From positions 1,984,001-2,048,000 of the forward strand of contig CP007444.1 of assembly GCA_000632805.1 (NCBI GenBank): a stretch of 64,000 nucleotides of DNA, read 5' to 3'. A program made the translations under genes and the position numbers. The first letter of the stretch is position 1, and each line of letters starts with the position of its first letter. The notes under the pieces were generated by a model. The model searched no databases, was not told where the DNA came from, and was given only the letters and a program-made list of their open reading frames with translations. Positions 35,555 through 44,377 of the stretch are shown piece after piece. Source of the stretch: Dyella jiangningensis. Its GTDB lineage: Bacteria; Pseudomonadota; Gammaproteobacteria; Xanthomonadales; Rhodanobacteraceae.

Positions 35555-37254
35555 CACGCAATCCGGCTCACCACCAGCGGTTAGCAGCGACCGGCGGGGG
35601 AGCATCGCCGTCTGTGCATCGCTTGGGCACCATCAAGCTAGCCGGAAAGCTCCCTGCAGCGCGCTCAACAGAAACCTTTCTGCGCGGGATGCAGATCACG
35701 GTCGCTGCCCTACATTGGGCATGGGATGCTTGGTGGTTGCATCGCCGGGCGCCCCAGCGACTACCTGAACGACTGCAAGTCACCTTGACTCGTCTGGGAA
35801 CCACCTTCATCAAGCTGGGCCAAGGATTAAGTCTGCGCTGGGACCTGTTACCCGCCAACTATCGCGAGGCACTTTCACATCTGAGCGATGACGTGCCGCC
35901 GTTTCCTCCCGCGGAGGCGATTCGCGCCATCGAACGGGCTTTTGGTGCATCGGTGGAGCATCTCTTTTTGGTGTTTGACCCGACCCCCTTGGCGGCCGCT
36001 TCCGTCGCCCAAGTACGTGCGGCGAAGTTGCCGGATGGACGCGATGTCGTCATCAAAGTCATTCGACCAGGCATTGAGTTACAAATTCAGACGGACCTTC
36101 GCCTCTTGCGTCGCGCTGTCCATATCGCCCAATGGTTCTGGCCTTCTCTTCGAGCGCAACAACCGTTGGAGCTGGTGGATGAACTGGAACAGTACCTGAT
36201 CGCCGAAATCGACATGCGTCATGAGGCCCAGAACATGCGCCGCATGGCACCGATACTCGATGGCCTGCCGAACGTCGCCATGCCGCATGTGATCGAATCT
36301 TTCGCCACCCGTGATGTGCTTGTACAGGAGTGTAGCGAAGGGCGACGACTGAACCTATTCTACGGTACGCCTGCTGCACCAGGTCTCGCGATGGCCCTAT
36401 TGGATGCCTATGTCAGGCAGATTTTCGGCGCTGGGGTGTTCCATGCCGATCCGCATCCGGGCAATCTCTTCGTGCTGCAAGATGGGCGCCTGTGCCTCCA
36501 TGATTTCGGCTCGATCGGTTTGATCGATCCGGCCTCGCGGCTTGCATTGGGTGGATTGATCGAGGCCATCGTGGCGGATGATCCGACCGCCGTCCTGGAT
36601 GCATCGATGGCGTTGGGGTTCGTTGAGCCACAGGCCGATCGGCGCCGATACGAGCGGAAAATCCACCTGATTCTCACGGAGATGGCCAGTCGTGCGATCG
36701 CCGAGTGGTCCGTCGCTGAAGCCATCTGGCGCGTTGCGCGTCTTGACCATGGTGAGCAATTCCGGCTGCCGCCCCATCTTCTGGTACTCCTGCGCGCGCT
36801 CTTTTTGGTCGAGAGTACGGTGCGATCCCTCGATCCCGACCTTGATCTGCTCGGTGTGCTCCGGGAGCGTGGCCCAGAGGTGGCGCGCCTGATCGATGCC
36901 ACACGCATGCAAGGTCGACCGCTGGGGAGCCGTCTGGCGCACACCGCGCGTCAATTGCCCCAATTGGCCGAGGAATTCTTGCGTCAGGCGGCGCTCAGTG
37001 ATGGCCGTCCCGCGATCACCGTTCATCACCGTGGCCTTAATGCGGCACAGGACGCGCTCGCACGCACGGGAAATCGCTTGGCCATCGCGCTGGTCATCCT
37101 GGGGTTATACGTCAGCGGTGCCGTCCTTTCCTTGCACAACACGGGCCCTCAGTTCTTGGGGCATGTACCGGTCGTGGCAGTCCTAGCGTTTCTGGCAGCC
37201 ACGGCTCTTGCCCTGCGACTCGTCGTCGGAGTTAGTCGGTCTGGCCATCTGTGA
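35551..37254 (+). CDS. ABC1/UbiB-family atypical kinase
   Basis: 567 residues; the GTG start overlaps the ATPase stop (GTGA). UbiB-family marks: [13 protein letters not shown] (KxGQ), the Ala-rich loop [31 protein letters not shown] and HDFGSIG. The C-terminus has two hydrophobic helices ([39 protein letters not shown]) anchoring it in the membrane. UbiB proteins use ATP to help ubiquinone or other prenyl lipids move or be modified. This copy lies outside any ubi operon and is coupled to a metal pump, so its role is open. Confidence 0.92.
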   Translation: MTRNPAHHQRLAATGGGASPSVHRLGTIKLAGKLPAARSTETFLRGMQITVAALHWAWDAWWLHRRAPQRLPERLQVTLTRLGTTFIKLGQGLSLRWDLLPANYREALSHLSDDVPPFPPAEAIRAIERAFGASVEHLFLVFDPTPLAAASVAQVRAAKLPDGRDVVIKVIRPGIELQIQTDLRLLRRAVHIAQWFWPSLRAQQPLELVDELEQYLIAEIDMRHEAQNMRRMAPILDGLPNVAMPHVIESFATRDVLVQECSEGRRLNLFYGTPAAPGLAMALLDAYVRQIFGAGVFHADPHPGNLFVLQDGRLCLHDFGSIGLIDPASRLALGGLIEAIVADDPTAVLDASMALGFVEPQADRRRYERKIHLILTEMASRAIAEWSVAEAIWRVARLDHGEQFRLPPHLLVLLRALFLVESTVRSLDPDLDLLGVLRERGPEVARLIDATRMQGRPLGSRLAHTARQLPQLAEEFLRQAALSDGRPAITVHHRGLNAAQDALARTGNRLAIALVILGLYVSGAVLSLHNTGPQFLGHVPVVAVLAFLAATALALRLVVGVSRSGHL

Positions 37255-37374
37255 GGGACCGGCCGGCCGGCTTTTGCAACCCACCGAGACGGACTTCGAC
37301 TCTTGGCTTGGATCGACGTGGCCAGAGGTCAGGTCCGAAACTTCGAAAGCTCCCATCTTCCATGGAGATGCCAC

Positions 37375-37881
37375 ATGAAAACGCTAATTGCTGTGATCTA
37401 CAAACATCAACCGGAGGCTGCTGCACAAACCCTGGCAAGACTGCAGGATATGGAGAGGGAGTACCTCATTGAACTGCAAGATACGGTGATTGTTCGTCGC
37501 AACGACAAGGGCAAGCTGTTTCTCCAGCAATCCGTCAACCTCGCCGCCGCCGGCGCCTGGTCTGGTGCATTTTGGGGCACGTTTATCGGCCTGATCTTTG
37601 CCGGCCTGCCGGGCATGGTGATCGCCGGCCTGGCCGGCGCGGGCATGGGTGCACTGAGTGGGCGCTTGAGCGACTACGGTATTGATGACAATTTTGTCCG
37701 CGAGCTTAGCTCCGAGGTTGAGCCGTGCTGCTCGGCGCTCTTCGTGCTCGCGGATACGATGACGACTGACCGGGTGATTCAGGAACTGCAAGGCACCGGT
37801 GGCCGGATTCTGCGTACCTCACTGCCGGCCGATGTGGAGGCGCGTTTGCAACAGTCGATTGCCGCACATCCTGCGACCTGA
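37375..37881 (+). CDS. DUF1269 membrane-associated protein
   Basis: 168 residues from ATG 37375 (GGAGA upstream). A cytoplasmic alpha/beta start (MKTLIAVIYKHQPEAAAQTLARLQDM) is followed by a Gly-rich hydrophobic hairpin (GAFWGTFIGLIFAGLPGMVIAGLAGAGMGAL), then SDYGIDDNFVRELSSEVEPCCSALFVLAD, the DUF1269 signature. The function is unknown. A GC-rich palindrome (CCGGCCGGCCGG) followed by CTTTT between this gene and the kinase gene might end the upstream operon. Confidence 0.87.
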   Translation: MKTLIAVIYKHQPEAAAQTLARLQDMEREYLIELQDTVIVRRNDKGKLFLQQSVNLAAAGAWSGAFWGTFIGLIFAGLPGMVIAGLAGAGMGALSGRLSDYGIDDNFVRELSSEVEPCCSALFVLADTMTTDRVIQELQGTGGRILRTSLPADVEARLQQSIAAHPAT

Positions 37882-37956
37882 TGACTAGCGCGGTAGGCCA
37901 GCACGATAGCCGATGCACCACCGCTGCGAGGCCAAGCCTTTCTCTGGAGTGATCAC

Positions 37957-39342
37957 ATGAGTGCACCCATTCCGATGACCCTACAGTTCCTTGGCGCCGC
38001 CGGCACCGTCACTGGCTCCCGCTACCTGATTGAAGCCGAGGGGCGTCGTGTGTTGGTCGACTGCGGCCTCTTCCAAGGCTACAAGCAGCTGCGCGAACGC
38101 AATTGGGCTCCTTTTCCGGTGCCACCGGCCTTCCTTGATGCGGTCGTGCTGACGCACGCTCATTTGGACCATTCCGGCTACTTGCCGGCCCTTGTTCGGC
38201 AGGGATTTCAAGGGCGTATTCACGCCACTACGGGCACCGTCGACCTGTGCGGTCTATTGCTACCCGACAGCGGCCACCTGCTCGAGGAAGAAGCACGATT
38301 TGCCGCGCGCCGTGGGTACTCCAAGCACAAAACGCCCTTGCCGCTGTACACCGCACAGGATGCGCAGCGCTGTCTGGAGTCCCTGGTACCCCACGCTTAC
38401 CAGGAGGAGATTCCCCTCGTACCAGGGATCACCGCGCGCTTTTTGCCCGCGGGCCACATTCTTGGGGCCGCGCACATCGCCCTGACCGTACACGGTCAAC
38501 GGGTACATTTCAGCGGTGACTTGGGGCGTCAGCATGATTCTCTGATGAATCCGCCTTCACCCTTGCCGGCCTGCGACATCCTGCTGTGCGAGTCGACCTA
38601 CGGCAATCGCATCCATGATGCGGTGGATCCGGAGCAGGAATTGGGCGAGGTGGTCCGGCGCGTAGCAGCGCGCGGGGGTATCGTCGTGATCCCGGCGTTC
38701 GCGGTGGGCCGAGCCCAAGCGCTCATGTTGCATCTGGCGCGCCTGCAGCAGCGCGGCGACATTCCGAAACTGCCAGTGTTCCTCAATAGTCCGATGGCGG
38801 CGAATGCCACGCAGCTGTACCACGCACACCATGAGGAACACCACATATCAGCGGACGATTGCCTGCGCATGTTTGACATTGCCACGGTCGTCAACAGCGT
38901 CGAGGAGTCCAAAGCACTCAATGAGCGTCATGGCCCCATGGTGATCATCTCCGCCAGTGGGATGGCCACCGGTGGACGGGTATTACATCACATTGAGGCC
39001 TTCGGTCCGGACGAGCGCAACGCGATCGTCTTGGCCGGTTACCAGGCCGGTGGCACCCGAGGCGCGGCTCTGGCCAATGGCGCGCGCAGCCTGCGCATGT
39101 TTGGTCATGACGTATCAATTCGGGCGGAGGTGGTCCAATTGCATGCCTTCTCCGCTCACGCAGACGCCGATGAGTTGTTGGCGTGGATGCGAACCGCGCC
39201 GCAGGCTCCACGCCAGGTGTACGTCACCCACGGCGAAGCCGAGGCGGCCGACGCGTTACGCGTACGCATAGAACGGGAGCTGGGCTGGTCGGCGCGGGTA
39301 CCCGAACACCTGGAGCGCGTGGCGCTCGATGCGTTGGACTGA
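37957..39342 (+). CDS. MBL-fold beta-CASP RNA/DNA nuclease
   Basis: 461 residues. The metallo-beta-lactamase core shows HAHLDHSGYLP (about residue 67), PAGHILGAAHIAL, FSGDLGR and a beta-CASP part (CESTYGNRIH, IPAFAVGRAQ, NSPMAANATQLY, ISASGMATGGR). The last His is in LHAFSAHADADELL and the C-terminal KH-like strand is YVTHGEAEAADALR. This is the CPSF73/RNase J-like architecture, so it probably cuts or trims RNA in the cytoplasm. It begins a run with an AMP-phosphorylase-like gene (4-bp gap) and a PRPP synthetase. Confidence 0.93.
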   Translation: MSAPIPMTLQFLGAAGTVTGSRYLIEAEGRRVLVDCGLFQGYKQLRERNWAPFPVPPAFLDAVVLTHAHLDHSGYLPALVRQGFQGRIHATTGTVDLCGLLLPDSGHLLEEEARFAARRGYSKHKTPLPLYTAQDAQRCLESLVPHAYQEEIPLVPGITARFLPAGHILGAAHIALTVHGQRVHFSGDLGRQHDSLMNPPSPLPACDILLCESTYGNRIHDAVDPEQELGEVVRRVAARGGIVVIPAFAVGRAQALMLHLARLQQRGDIPKLPVFLNSPMAANATQLYHAHHEEHHISADDCLRMFDIATVVNSVEESKALNERHGPMVIISASGMATGGRVLHHIEAFGPDERNAIVLAGYQAGGTRGAALANGARSLRMFGHDVSIRAEVVQLHAFSAHADADELLAWMRTAPQAPRQVYVTHGEAEAADALRVRIERELGWSARVPEHLERVALDALD

Positions 39343-39346
39343 AACG

Positions 39347-40858
39347 ATGCTTATCACTGCTTCCACGCCGCTTCATGTGATCCGCGCGGGGATCGACACT
39401 TACCAACAACCGGTGGTGTATATGCATCGGGACTGCGAGGTCTGCCGCGCAGAGGGCTTCAGCGCCTTGACGCGCATTGAGATGCATCTCGCAGGCCAAG
39501 TTCTGGTTGTGACGCTCAATGTCGTTACGGATGATCGGGTCACGCCGGAGCAGGTCGCTCTGTCGGAAGCGGCTTGGCGGATGCTGCAGCCGCGACCAGG
39601 GAGCGTGGCCACGTTTCGTCACGCACCACCGCCTACGTCCGCAGCTGCTTTGCGCGCTAAGGTCTTTGGCGAACGGCTTGATTCGGCTCAGTATCTGGCG
39701 CTGATGAAAGATGCCTTGGCCAGCCGCTTGTCGGATCTGGAATTGGCCGCCTTCGTGACCGCTTGTGCAGGCGATCGTCTGGACGACGCTGAGACCCTCG
39801 CCTTGACTCATGCAATGATCGCAGTCGGGGAGCGACTGGACTGGGGCGGCGGTGTCGTTCTCGACAAGCATTGCGTGGGTGGCCTGCCAGGCAACCGAAC
39901 CACACCAATTGTGGTGGCCATCCTCGCAGCGCTTGGTTACCGCATTCCCAAGACGTCCTCGCGCGCCATTACCTCGCCAGCCGGCACGGCCGATACCATG
40001 GAGGTGATGGCGCCCGTCTCGCTCGACCTCCCGGCTATGCGCCGAGTCGTCGAACAGGAGGGGGGGTGCGTCGTGTGGGGCGGCACGGTCCGCCTGAGCC
40101 CCGCCGATGACGTGCTGATTCGGGTAGAGCGCCCCTTGGATTTCGACAGCGATGGTCAGCTCGTCGCGAGCGTCCTTTCCAAGAAGGCGGCAGCAGGTTC
40201 CAATCACGTATTAATCGACCTGCCGGTGGGGCTGACTGCGAAGGTCCGTTCGAACGTCTCTGCCGAACGTTTGGCAGCCCGGTTACGGACCACGGCTGCG
40301 GCACTAGGCATGACCTTGGCGGTACATCGATCGGACGGTCGCCAACCCGTGGGCCTGGGGATCGGACCCGCGCTTGAGGCCCGTGATGTGCTGCGCGTGC
40401 TCCGTGGTGCTGCGGATGCCCCGGCAGACCTGCGCGAACGAGCCGTGGCTTTGGTCGGCGCACTCCTGCAACTCGTTACCGGCATGCCAATGGATCGTGG
40501 ACGTGCCCAGGCTGAGGCCACTTTGGCCACAGGTGCCGCTTGGACGAAGTTTCATCGCATCTGTGAAGCCCAGGGTGGGTTTCGCGAACCTTCACAGGCC
40601 ACGCTCCGGCATCCAATCATCGCCACCGAAACGCAACGCGTGATCGACATCGACAACCGGCGCCTCGCACGGCTGGCAAAGCTGGCCGGGGCACCGTCGT
40701 CTCCGACGGCCGGTTTGGAGACCGCGTTGCGAATCGGTGCCGTAGTGGAGACTGGCCAACCGTTGCTCACTTTGCATGCGCAGACCCGCGGCGAACTGGC
40801 GTATGCCTTGGACTACGCTGCCGCCTATCCCCCCTTCACGCTGGAGCGCATGGCATGA
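39347..40858 (+). CDS. Thymidine-phosphorylase-family / AMP phosphorylase-like enzyme
   Basis: 503 residues. The C-terminal ~400 residues are a nucleoside phosphorylase of the DeoA/TrpD fold: KHCVGGLPGNRTTPIVVAIL (phosphate loop), GYRIPKTSSRAITSPAGTADTMEV, then VHRSDGRQPVGLGIGPALEARDVL. The N-terminal ~85 residues (LHVIRAGIDTYQQPVVYMHRD) form the extra domain of archaeal-type AMP phosphorylases, which convert AMP and phosphate to adenine and ribose-1,5-bisphosphate. The length matches that subgroup, not DeoA (~440). ATG 39347 lies 4 bp after the nuclease stop; the stop overlaps the PRPP synthetase start. Confidence 0.88.
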   Translation: MLITASTPLHVIRAGIDTYQQPVVYMHRDCEVCRAEGFSALTRIEMHLAGQVLVVTLNVVTDDRVTPEQVALSEAAWRMLQPRPGSVATFRHAPPPTSAAALRAKVFGERLDSAQYLALMKDALASRLSDLELAAFVTACAGDRLDDAETLALTHAMIAVGERLDWGGGVVLDKHCVGGLPGNRTTPIVVAILAALGYRIPKTSSRAITSPAGTADTMEVMAPVSLDLPAMRRVVEQEGGCVVWGGTVRLSPADDVLIRVERPLDFDSDGQLVASVLSKKAAAGSNHVLIDLPVGLTAKVRSNVSAERLAARLRTTAAALGMTLAVHRSDGRQPVGLGIGPALEARDVLRVLRGAADAPADLRERAVALVGALLQLVTGMPMDRGRAQAEATLATGAAWTKFHRICEAQGGFREPSQATLRHPIIATETQRVIDIDNRRLARLAKLAGAPSSPTAGLETALRIGAVVETGQPLLTLHAQTRGELAYALDYAAAYPPFTLERMA

Positions 40859-41769
40859 ACCTGGTCCTGTTGCCCTTTCCTGCTGATATCCCGTTGGCAC
40901 AGGCGATGGCTGTAGCTGATGGCGCCGCAGTGACCCCTGTGAAGTGGCATCATTTCCCAGACAAGGAATCGCTGGTAACTCTGGAGGGGGCGATAGAGAA
41001 TCAAGATGTGGCAGTAGTCGCCTCGCTGCACCCGGTCGACCAGTTGGCCCTGCCGGTGCGTTTCGCGGCAGCCACCGCCCGTGAACTGGGCGCGCGATCG
41101 GTCGGCCTGGTCGCGCCCTACTTGGCCTATATGCGACAGGACCGGCGATTCCAACCAGGACAAGCCGTGAGCGCCCGGTTGTTCGCGGTGTTTCTCGAGG
41201 AAACCTTTGATTGGCTGCTTACAGTGGACCCCCACCTGCACCGCATCGCACGTTTGGATCAGCTGTACTGCATTCCGGCGACGGTGGTATCGGCGACGCC
41301 GCTCATTTCGGCCTGGATCGCATCCTACATGCCGCGAGCGGTGGTGATCGGCCCCGATAGCGAGAGTGCACAATGGGTCGCTCAGGTCGCTAACACGGCG
41401 GGCGTGCCCTACCAAATTCTGATCAAGGAGCGCCGAGGCGATCGCGATGTAAGTGTCAGCTTGCCCGATCCCGGGCAGATGCTAGGGCGTATCCCAGTGA
41501 TCGTGGATGACATCGTATCCTCCGGTCATACCGTGCTAGAAACAGTCCGGCAGCTACGCTCTATGGGCTTGCCGGCGCCGGTGGTGATCACCATCCATCC
41601 GGTGTTTGCCCAGGATGCCTACCAAGCCCTGCTGGCCGAGGGCGTTACACAAATAGTGAGCACAGACACTATCGCCCATCCGTCCAACGCCATTTCGATC
41701 GCTCCCCTCCTCATGCAGGTGATCCGGCAACGGGCCATGACCCGTCCGGCATCGGAGATGGCGCCATGA
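40855..41769 (+). CDS. Ribose-phosphate diphosphokinase-like protein
   Basis: 304 residues, starting with an ATGA overlap. PRPP synthetase marks: VAPYLAYMRQDRRFQPGQAVSARLFA (ATP and ribose-phosphate contacts), LLTVDPHLHR (metal site, DxHxx) and the PRPP loop VIVDDIVSSGHTVLE. It makes PRPP from ribose-5-phosphate and ATP. It diverges from the housekeeping PrsA (~315 residues), for example in the N-terminal strand, and is probably a specialised second copy. Coupling to an AMP-phosphorylase-like enzyme suggests recycling of ribose from nucleotides. Confidence 0.9.
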   Translation: MNLVLLPFPADIPLAQAMAVADGAAVTPVKWHHFPDKESLVTLEGAIENQDVAVVASLHPVDQLALPVRFAAATARELGARSVGLVAPYLAYMRQDRRFQPGQAVSARLFAVFLEETFDWLLTVDPHLHRIARLDQLYCIPATVVSATPLISAWIASYMPRAVVIGPDSESAQWVAQVANTAGVPYQILIKERRGDRDVSVSLPDPGQMLGRIPVIVDDIVSSGHTVLETVRQLRSMGLPAPVVITIHPVFAQDAYQALLAEGVTQIVSTDTIAHPSNAISIAPLLMQVIRQRAMTRPASEMAP

Positions 41770-41853
41770 ACCTTTCCCTGTCGGCCAGCGTGGCCGGTGA
41801 ACGGGATCCGCGCGAGCGGCAACCACCTCGACTCTCGGCTACATCAACCACGG

Positions 41854-41872
41854 GGCACGCTTGGCGTGCCCG
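41854..41872 (+). terminator. Hairpin after the PRPP synthetase gene
   Basis: A perfect 8-bp stem GGGCACGC / ttg / GCGTGCCC, 85 bp after the stop codon, without a clear T-run. A 56-codon frame overlapping the preceding stop (41766-41936) covers it, but its product is low-complexity and not supported. Confidence 0.5.
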
Positions 41873-42068
41873 GCCTGCTGTTTACCAACCGCTGCACCTG
41901 AGCGCATGCCGTTGCCGCTGCGGCAGACGTGCTTAACCAGCCACGCGGGCAACGCTGAGCACAGGAGTGTCTGGCCATCGATGGTCATGGGGATCCGGCT
42001 CTGTCGTTCACTGGCATAACCGCTTCGGTGTCCACGTCACCCATTCACTTGCATATCGGAGGCGTGTC

Positions 42069-42572
42069 ATGAAATACCTCGCCTGGTGCTTACTTGGCAT
42101 CGGCTCGCTCACGAGTTGTTCGTTCTCACATCAGCCTGATGAGCAAGTGGCAGGCGTAGAGGGTAATGCGGTGCAGGTCGTCGGCGGCCTTCGGCTTTAC
42201 TTTGGCGTGGTACCCGCGCCGGTCATACCCACCGCCGTACAGGCCCTTCACACGCCGCTACCTAGGGAGGGGATCGAGTCCTCGATGCAGCTCACTGATA
42301 GAGAGCACCATCTCCTCGTGGCCGTGTTCGATGCGACTACCGGCGAGCGTATTGAGCAGGCGGAGGTCGCGGTTGACAGCACCATTGGCGGGCGAGCCGT
42401 GCATCGCTCGTTGGTACCCATGCGCATCAATGGCACGACGAGCTTTGGTGGCATGTTCACCCTGGAGCCTGACCAGACCTATCGCTTCAAGACGACGGTG
42501 CGCCATCCGGGTCATGCCGATCCCGTGGTCGCCACCTATGTTTATACGACGGCACATCCGATGCATCAGTGA
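42069..42572 (+). CDS. Lipoprotein with YtkA/FixH-like beta domain
   Basis: 167 residues from ATG 42069. The lipobox LTSCS (Cys at about residue 18) follows a short hydrophobic signal, predicting a lipid anchor. The mature part is beta-rich (LYFGVVPAPVI, EHHLLVAVFDATTGERIEQAEVAVDSTIGG, MFTLEPDQTYRFKTTVRHPG), which resembles YtkA/FixH-like domains of copper-related proteins. The closing HPGHADPVV and AHPMHQ supply His/Met ligands. The stop overlaps the MFS gene start. The function is inferred from context only. Confidence 0.72.
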   Translation: MKYLAWCLLGIGSLTSCSFSHQPDEQVAGVEGNAVQVVGGLRLYFGVVPAPVIPTAVQALHTPLPREGIESSMQLTDREHHLLVAVFDATTGERIEQAEVAVDSTIGGRAVHRSLVPMRINGTTSFGGMFTLEPDQTYRFKTTVRHPGHADPVVATYVYTTAHPMHQ

Positions 42573-43831
42573 CAGCCACGATGCTTCCCCTGTCACGTAT
42601 CCTTTCGATTGGCTCTAGCTTGGGGATGGCTCCCACCTCGCTATCGAGCCCTTCGCCCCGGGCGCTACCTGCGCTCATGGGGGCTGCGGCAGCCACCGCG
42701 ATGGCGTATGGCGCGCTTCTGCCGGCACTCCCGTGGCTGATCGGTCGAGCGGGCGTGCCACCTACGCGCGTGGATGCTTGGACCGGTTGGCTGATGGCGG
42801 CCTATAGTCTGGCTGCGGTGCTCACTAGCCCGCTCTGGGGATGGGCGTGTGGACGTATTCGCCCTTTGTTCGTTATGAGTTGGGGTCTCGTAGGGCAAAT
42901 GGTTGCGTTGACGGTCTTCTGGACAGCCACCACATTGCCCAGCCTATGGATGGGACGCATGCTATTGGGTGGTGCCGGTGCGGCCGTGGTGCCTGCGGCG
43001 CTATCGATCCTCGCGGTAGCCGAGGTCACTGAAGCGGATCGCTCGACCCTGTTTGCCCACATCTCGCGCGCCGCCCTGGCCGGCGCACTGTTGGGCCCCG
43101 CGCTCGGCGGTTGGTTGACGCGCGGCGCCCAGATCAGGCCAGCGCTCGTAGCGGCATTCACTATCCTTCTAGTGAGTTTGGCTTGGCTCTTGAGATCGCG
43201 TGCGATTCCGATAGCCCCCTCGTTGGCTGCGAAGATGTTTTCACCGACCTTAGATCGAAGGCATCGGATGGCGCTCCTGGCGCTCAGCACACTTGCTGCG
43301 TTGGCGATGAGTGTTTATGAGCTGGGGCTGGTTACCCGGGGACGCACAGTTCTGGGTTTGAGTCCGCAAGGCATTGGCGCAATGTTCACCAGTTGTGGCG
43401 TGATCATGCTGCTGGTGCAACTGTGGGTATTTCGGCGCGGTCGCGACCCACTAATGATTTTTCGTTGGGTGAGCCCATCCTTCGTTCTAACCGGCATCGG
43501 GCTCTTGGCCCTGAGTGTGCTGCAATCCGAGCGAAGCTTGGGGGTGGGCGTGCTGTTGGTGGCTAGCAGCGCTGGAGTGTTGCAACCGTCCTTGACCTAC
43601 TGGACCTCGCGTGGGGCGGGTCGCGCGGCCGGCACGGCGCTCGGTTGGCGTGCTGCACTGACCACGACCGGTCAGGTCATCGGGAGCGTGATCGGTGGCT
43701 ATGCCTTTGCAGGGACCTGGTTAGGCTGGTCCGCACTATTTCTGATCGTCGGTGCCTTGATCACGGCGGCCTTCATCGCGAACCATCTGTCCGGTCCATG
43801 CCTCGCGGCCCTTTCATCAAGGGACCGTTGA
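42569..43831 (+). CDS. MFS transporter
   Basis: 420 residues, about 12 membrane helices. Family marks: WTGWLMAAYSLAAVLTSPLWGWACGRI (motif A region between helices 2 and 3), MGRMLLGGAGAAVVPAALSILA, and LGPALGGWLTR after helix 5, as in drug/metal efflux members. The start is GTG 42569 overlapping the lipoprotein stop (GTGA); ATG 42581 is an alternative. The substrate is unknown; its place between metal genes suggests a role in metal or metallophore export. Confidence 0.88.
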   Translation: MTATMLPLSRILSIGSSLGMAPTSLSSPSPRALPALMGAAAATAMAYGALLPALPWLIGRAGVPPTRVDAWTGWLMAAYSLAAVLTSPLWGWACGRIRPLFVMSWGLVGQMVALTVFWTATTLPSLWMGRMLLGGAGAAVVPAALSILAVAEVTEADRSTLFAHISRAALAGALLGPALGGWLTRGAQIRPALVAAFTILLVSLAWLLRSRAIPIAPSLAAKMFSPTLDRRHRMALLALSTLAALAMSVYELGLVTRGRTVLGLSPQGIGAMFTSCGVIMLLVQLWVFRRGRDPLMIFRWVSPSFVLTGIGLLALSVLQSERSLGVGVLLVASSAGVLQPSLTYWTSRGAGRAAGTALGWRAALTTTGQVIGSVIGGYAFAGTWLGWSALFLIVGALITAAFIANHLSGPCLAALSSRDR

Positions 43832-43876
43832 CTTAGGTCATCGCCATTCGTTCCCCCCGCACGCTAGGATGAGAGC

Positions 43877-44299
43877 ATGATTTGCCTGGGTGCCTTCCGC
43901 TATACCACCCGACGCCGCTTGAGCTGGCTCATTGCGGTGTTGCTGCTATGGCAACAGTTTACGGTGGCCGCGTATGCCTGCGCCATGACCCCAGAGCTTA
44001 TGGATCAGGTGATGGCTATGCCGGGCCCCGCCGCCATGGCGACCACGGATGGCACCTGCCCGGAAATGCGCGGCCATACCGATCAGGCACTGTGCCAGAA
44101 GCATTGCCTGCCGGACCGCACCACCCTGGCTGATAGCCGCGCCGGGACGGTGCCTCCCTCCCTGCTGCCCGCGCTGTCACCGGCTACCGTATCTCTGAGC
44201 GTGGAGCGTATGCCCACACGCGTCGTTCTGGATTGTCAGGATCGACGACGATCTGGCAATACGCCACCTACCTTGCTGTTCTGCTCCCTGTTGATCTAG
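43877..44299 (+). CDS. Exported Cys/His/Met-containing protein upstream of cusCBA
   Basis: 140 residues. A hydrophobic signal (SWLIAVLLLWQQFTVAAYACAM) precedes a Met-rich part (DQVMAMPGPAAM) and a Cys/His pair region (GTCPEMRGHTDQALCQKHCLPD). It has no named domain. It resembles other small exported copper-locus proteins (CopL-like or DUF2946-like) in layout. It lies 78 bp upstream of the RND outer-membrane gene and may sense or bind metal for that operon. Confidence 0.65.
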   Translation: MICLGAFRYTTRRRLSWLIAVLLLWQQFTVAAYACAMTPELMDQVMAMPGPAAMATTDGTCPEMRGHTDQALCQKHCLPDRTTLADSRAGTVPPSLLPALSPATVSLSVERMPTRVVLDCQDRRRSGNTPPTLLFCSLLI

Positions 44300-44377
44300 C
44301 CCGCCGCGGTATCCGCCGAGGCGGTGGCGCGCGCGTATGAGCACGCCACTTGTGCAACTTCCACGGAGTATCCCTTC

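Noticed and set aside
41766-41936. 56-codon frame overlapping the PRPP synthetase stop
   Set aside because: The product is Arg/Pro-rich with no recognisable pattern, and a hairpin sits inside it.
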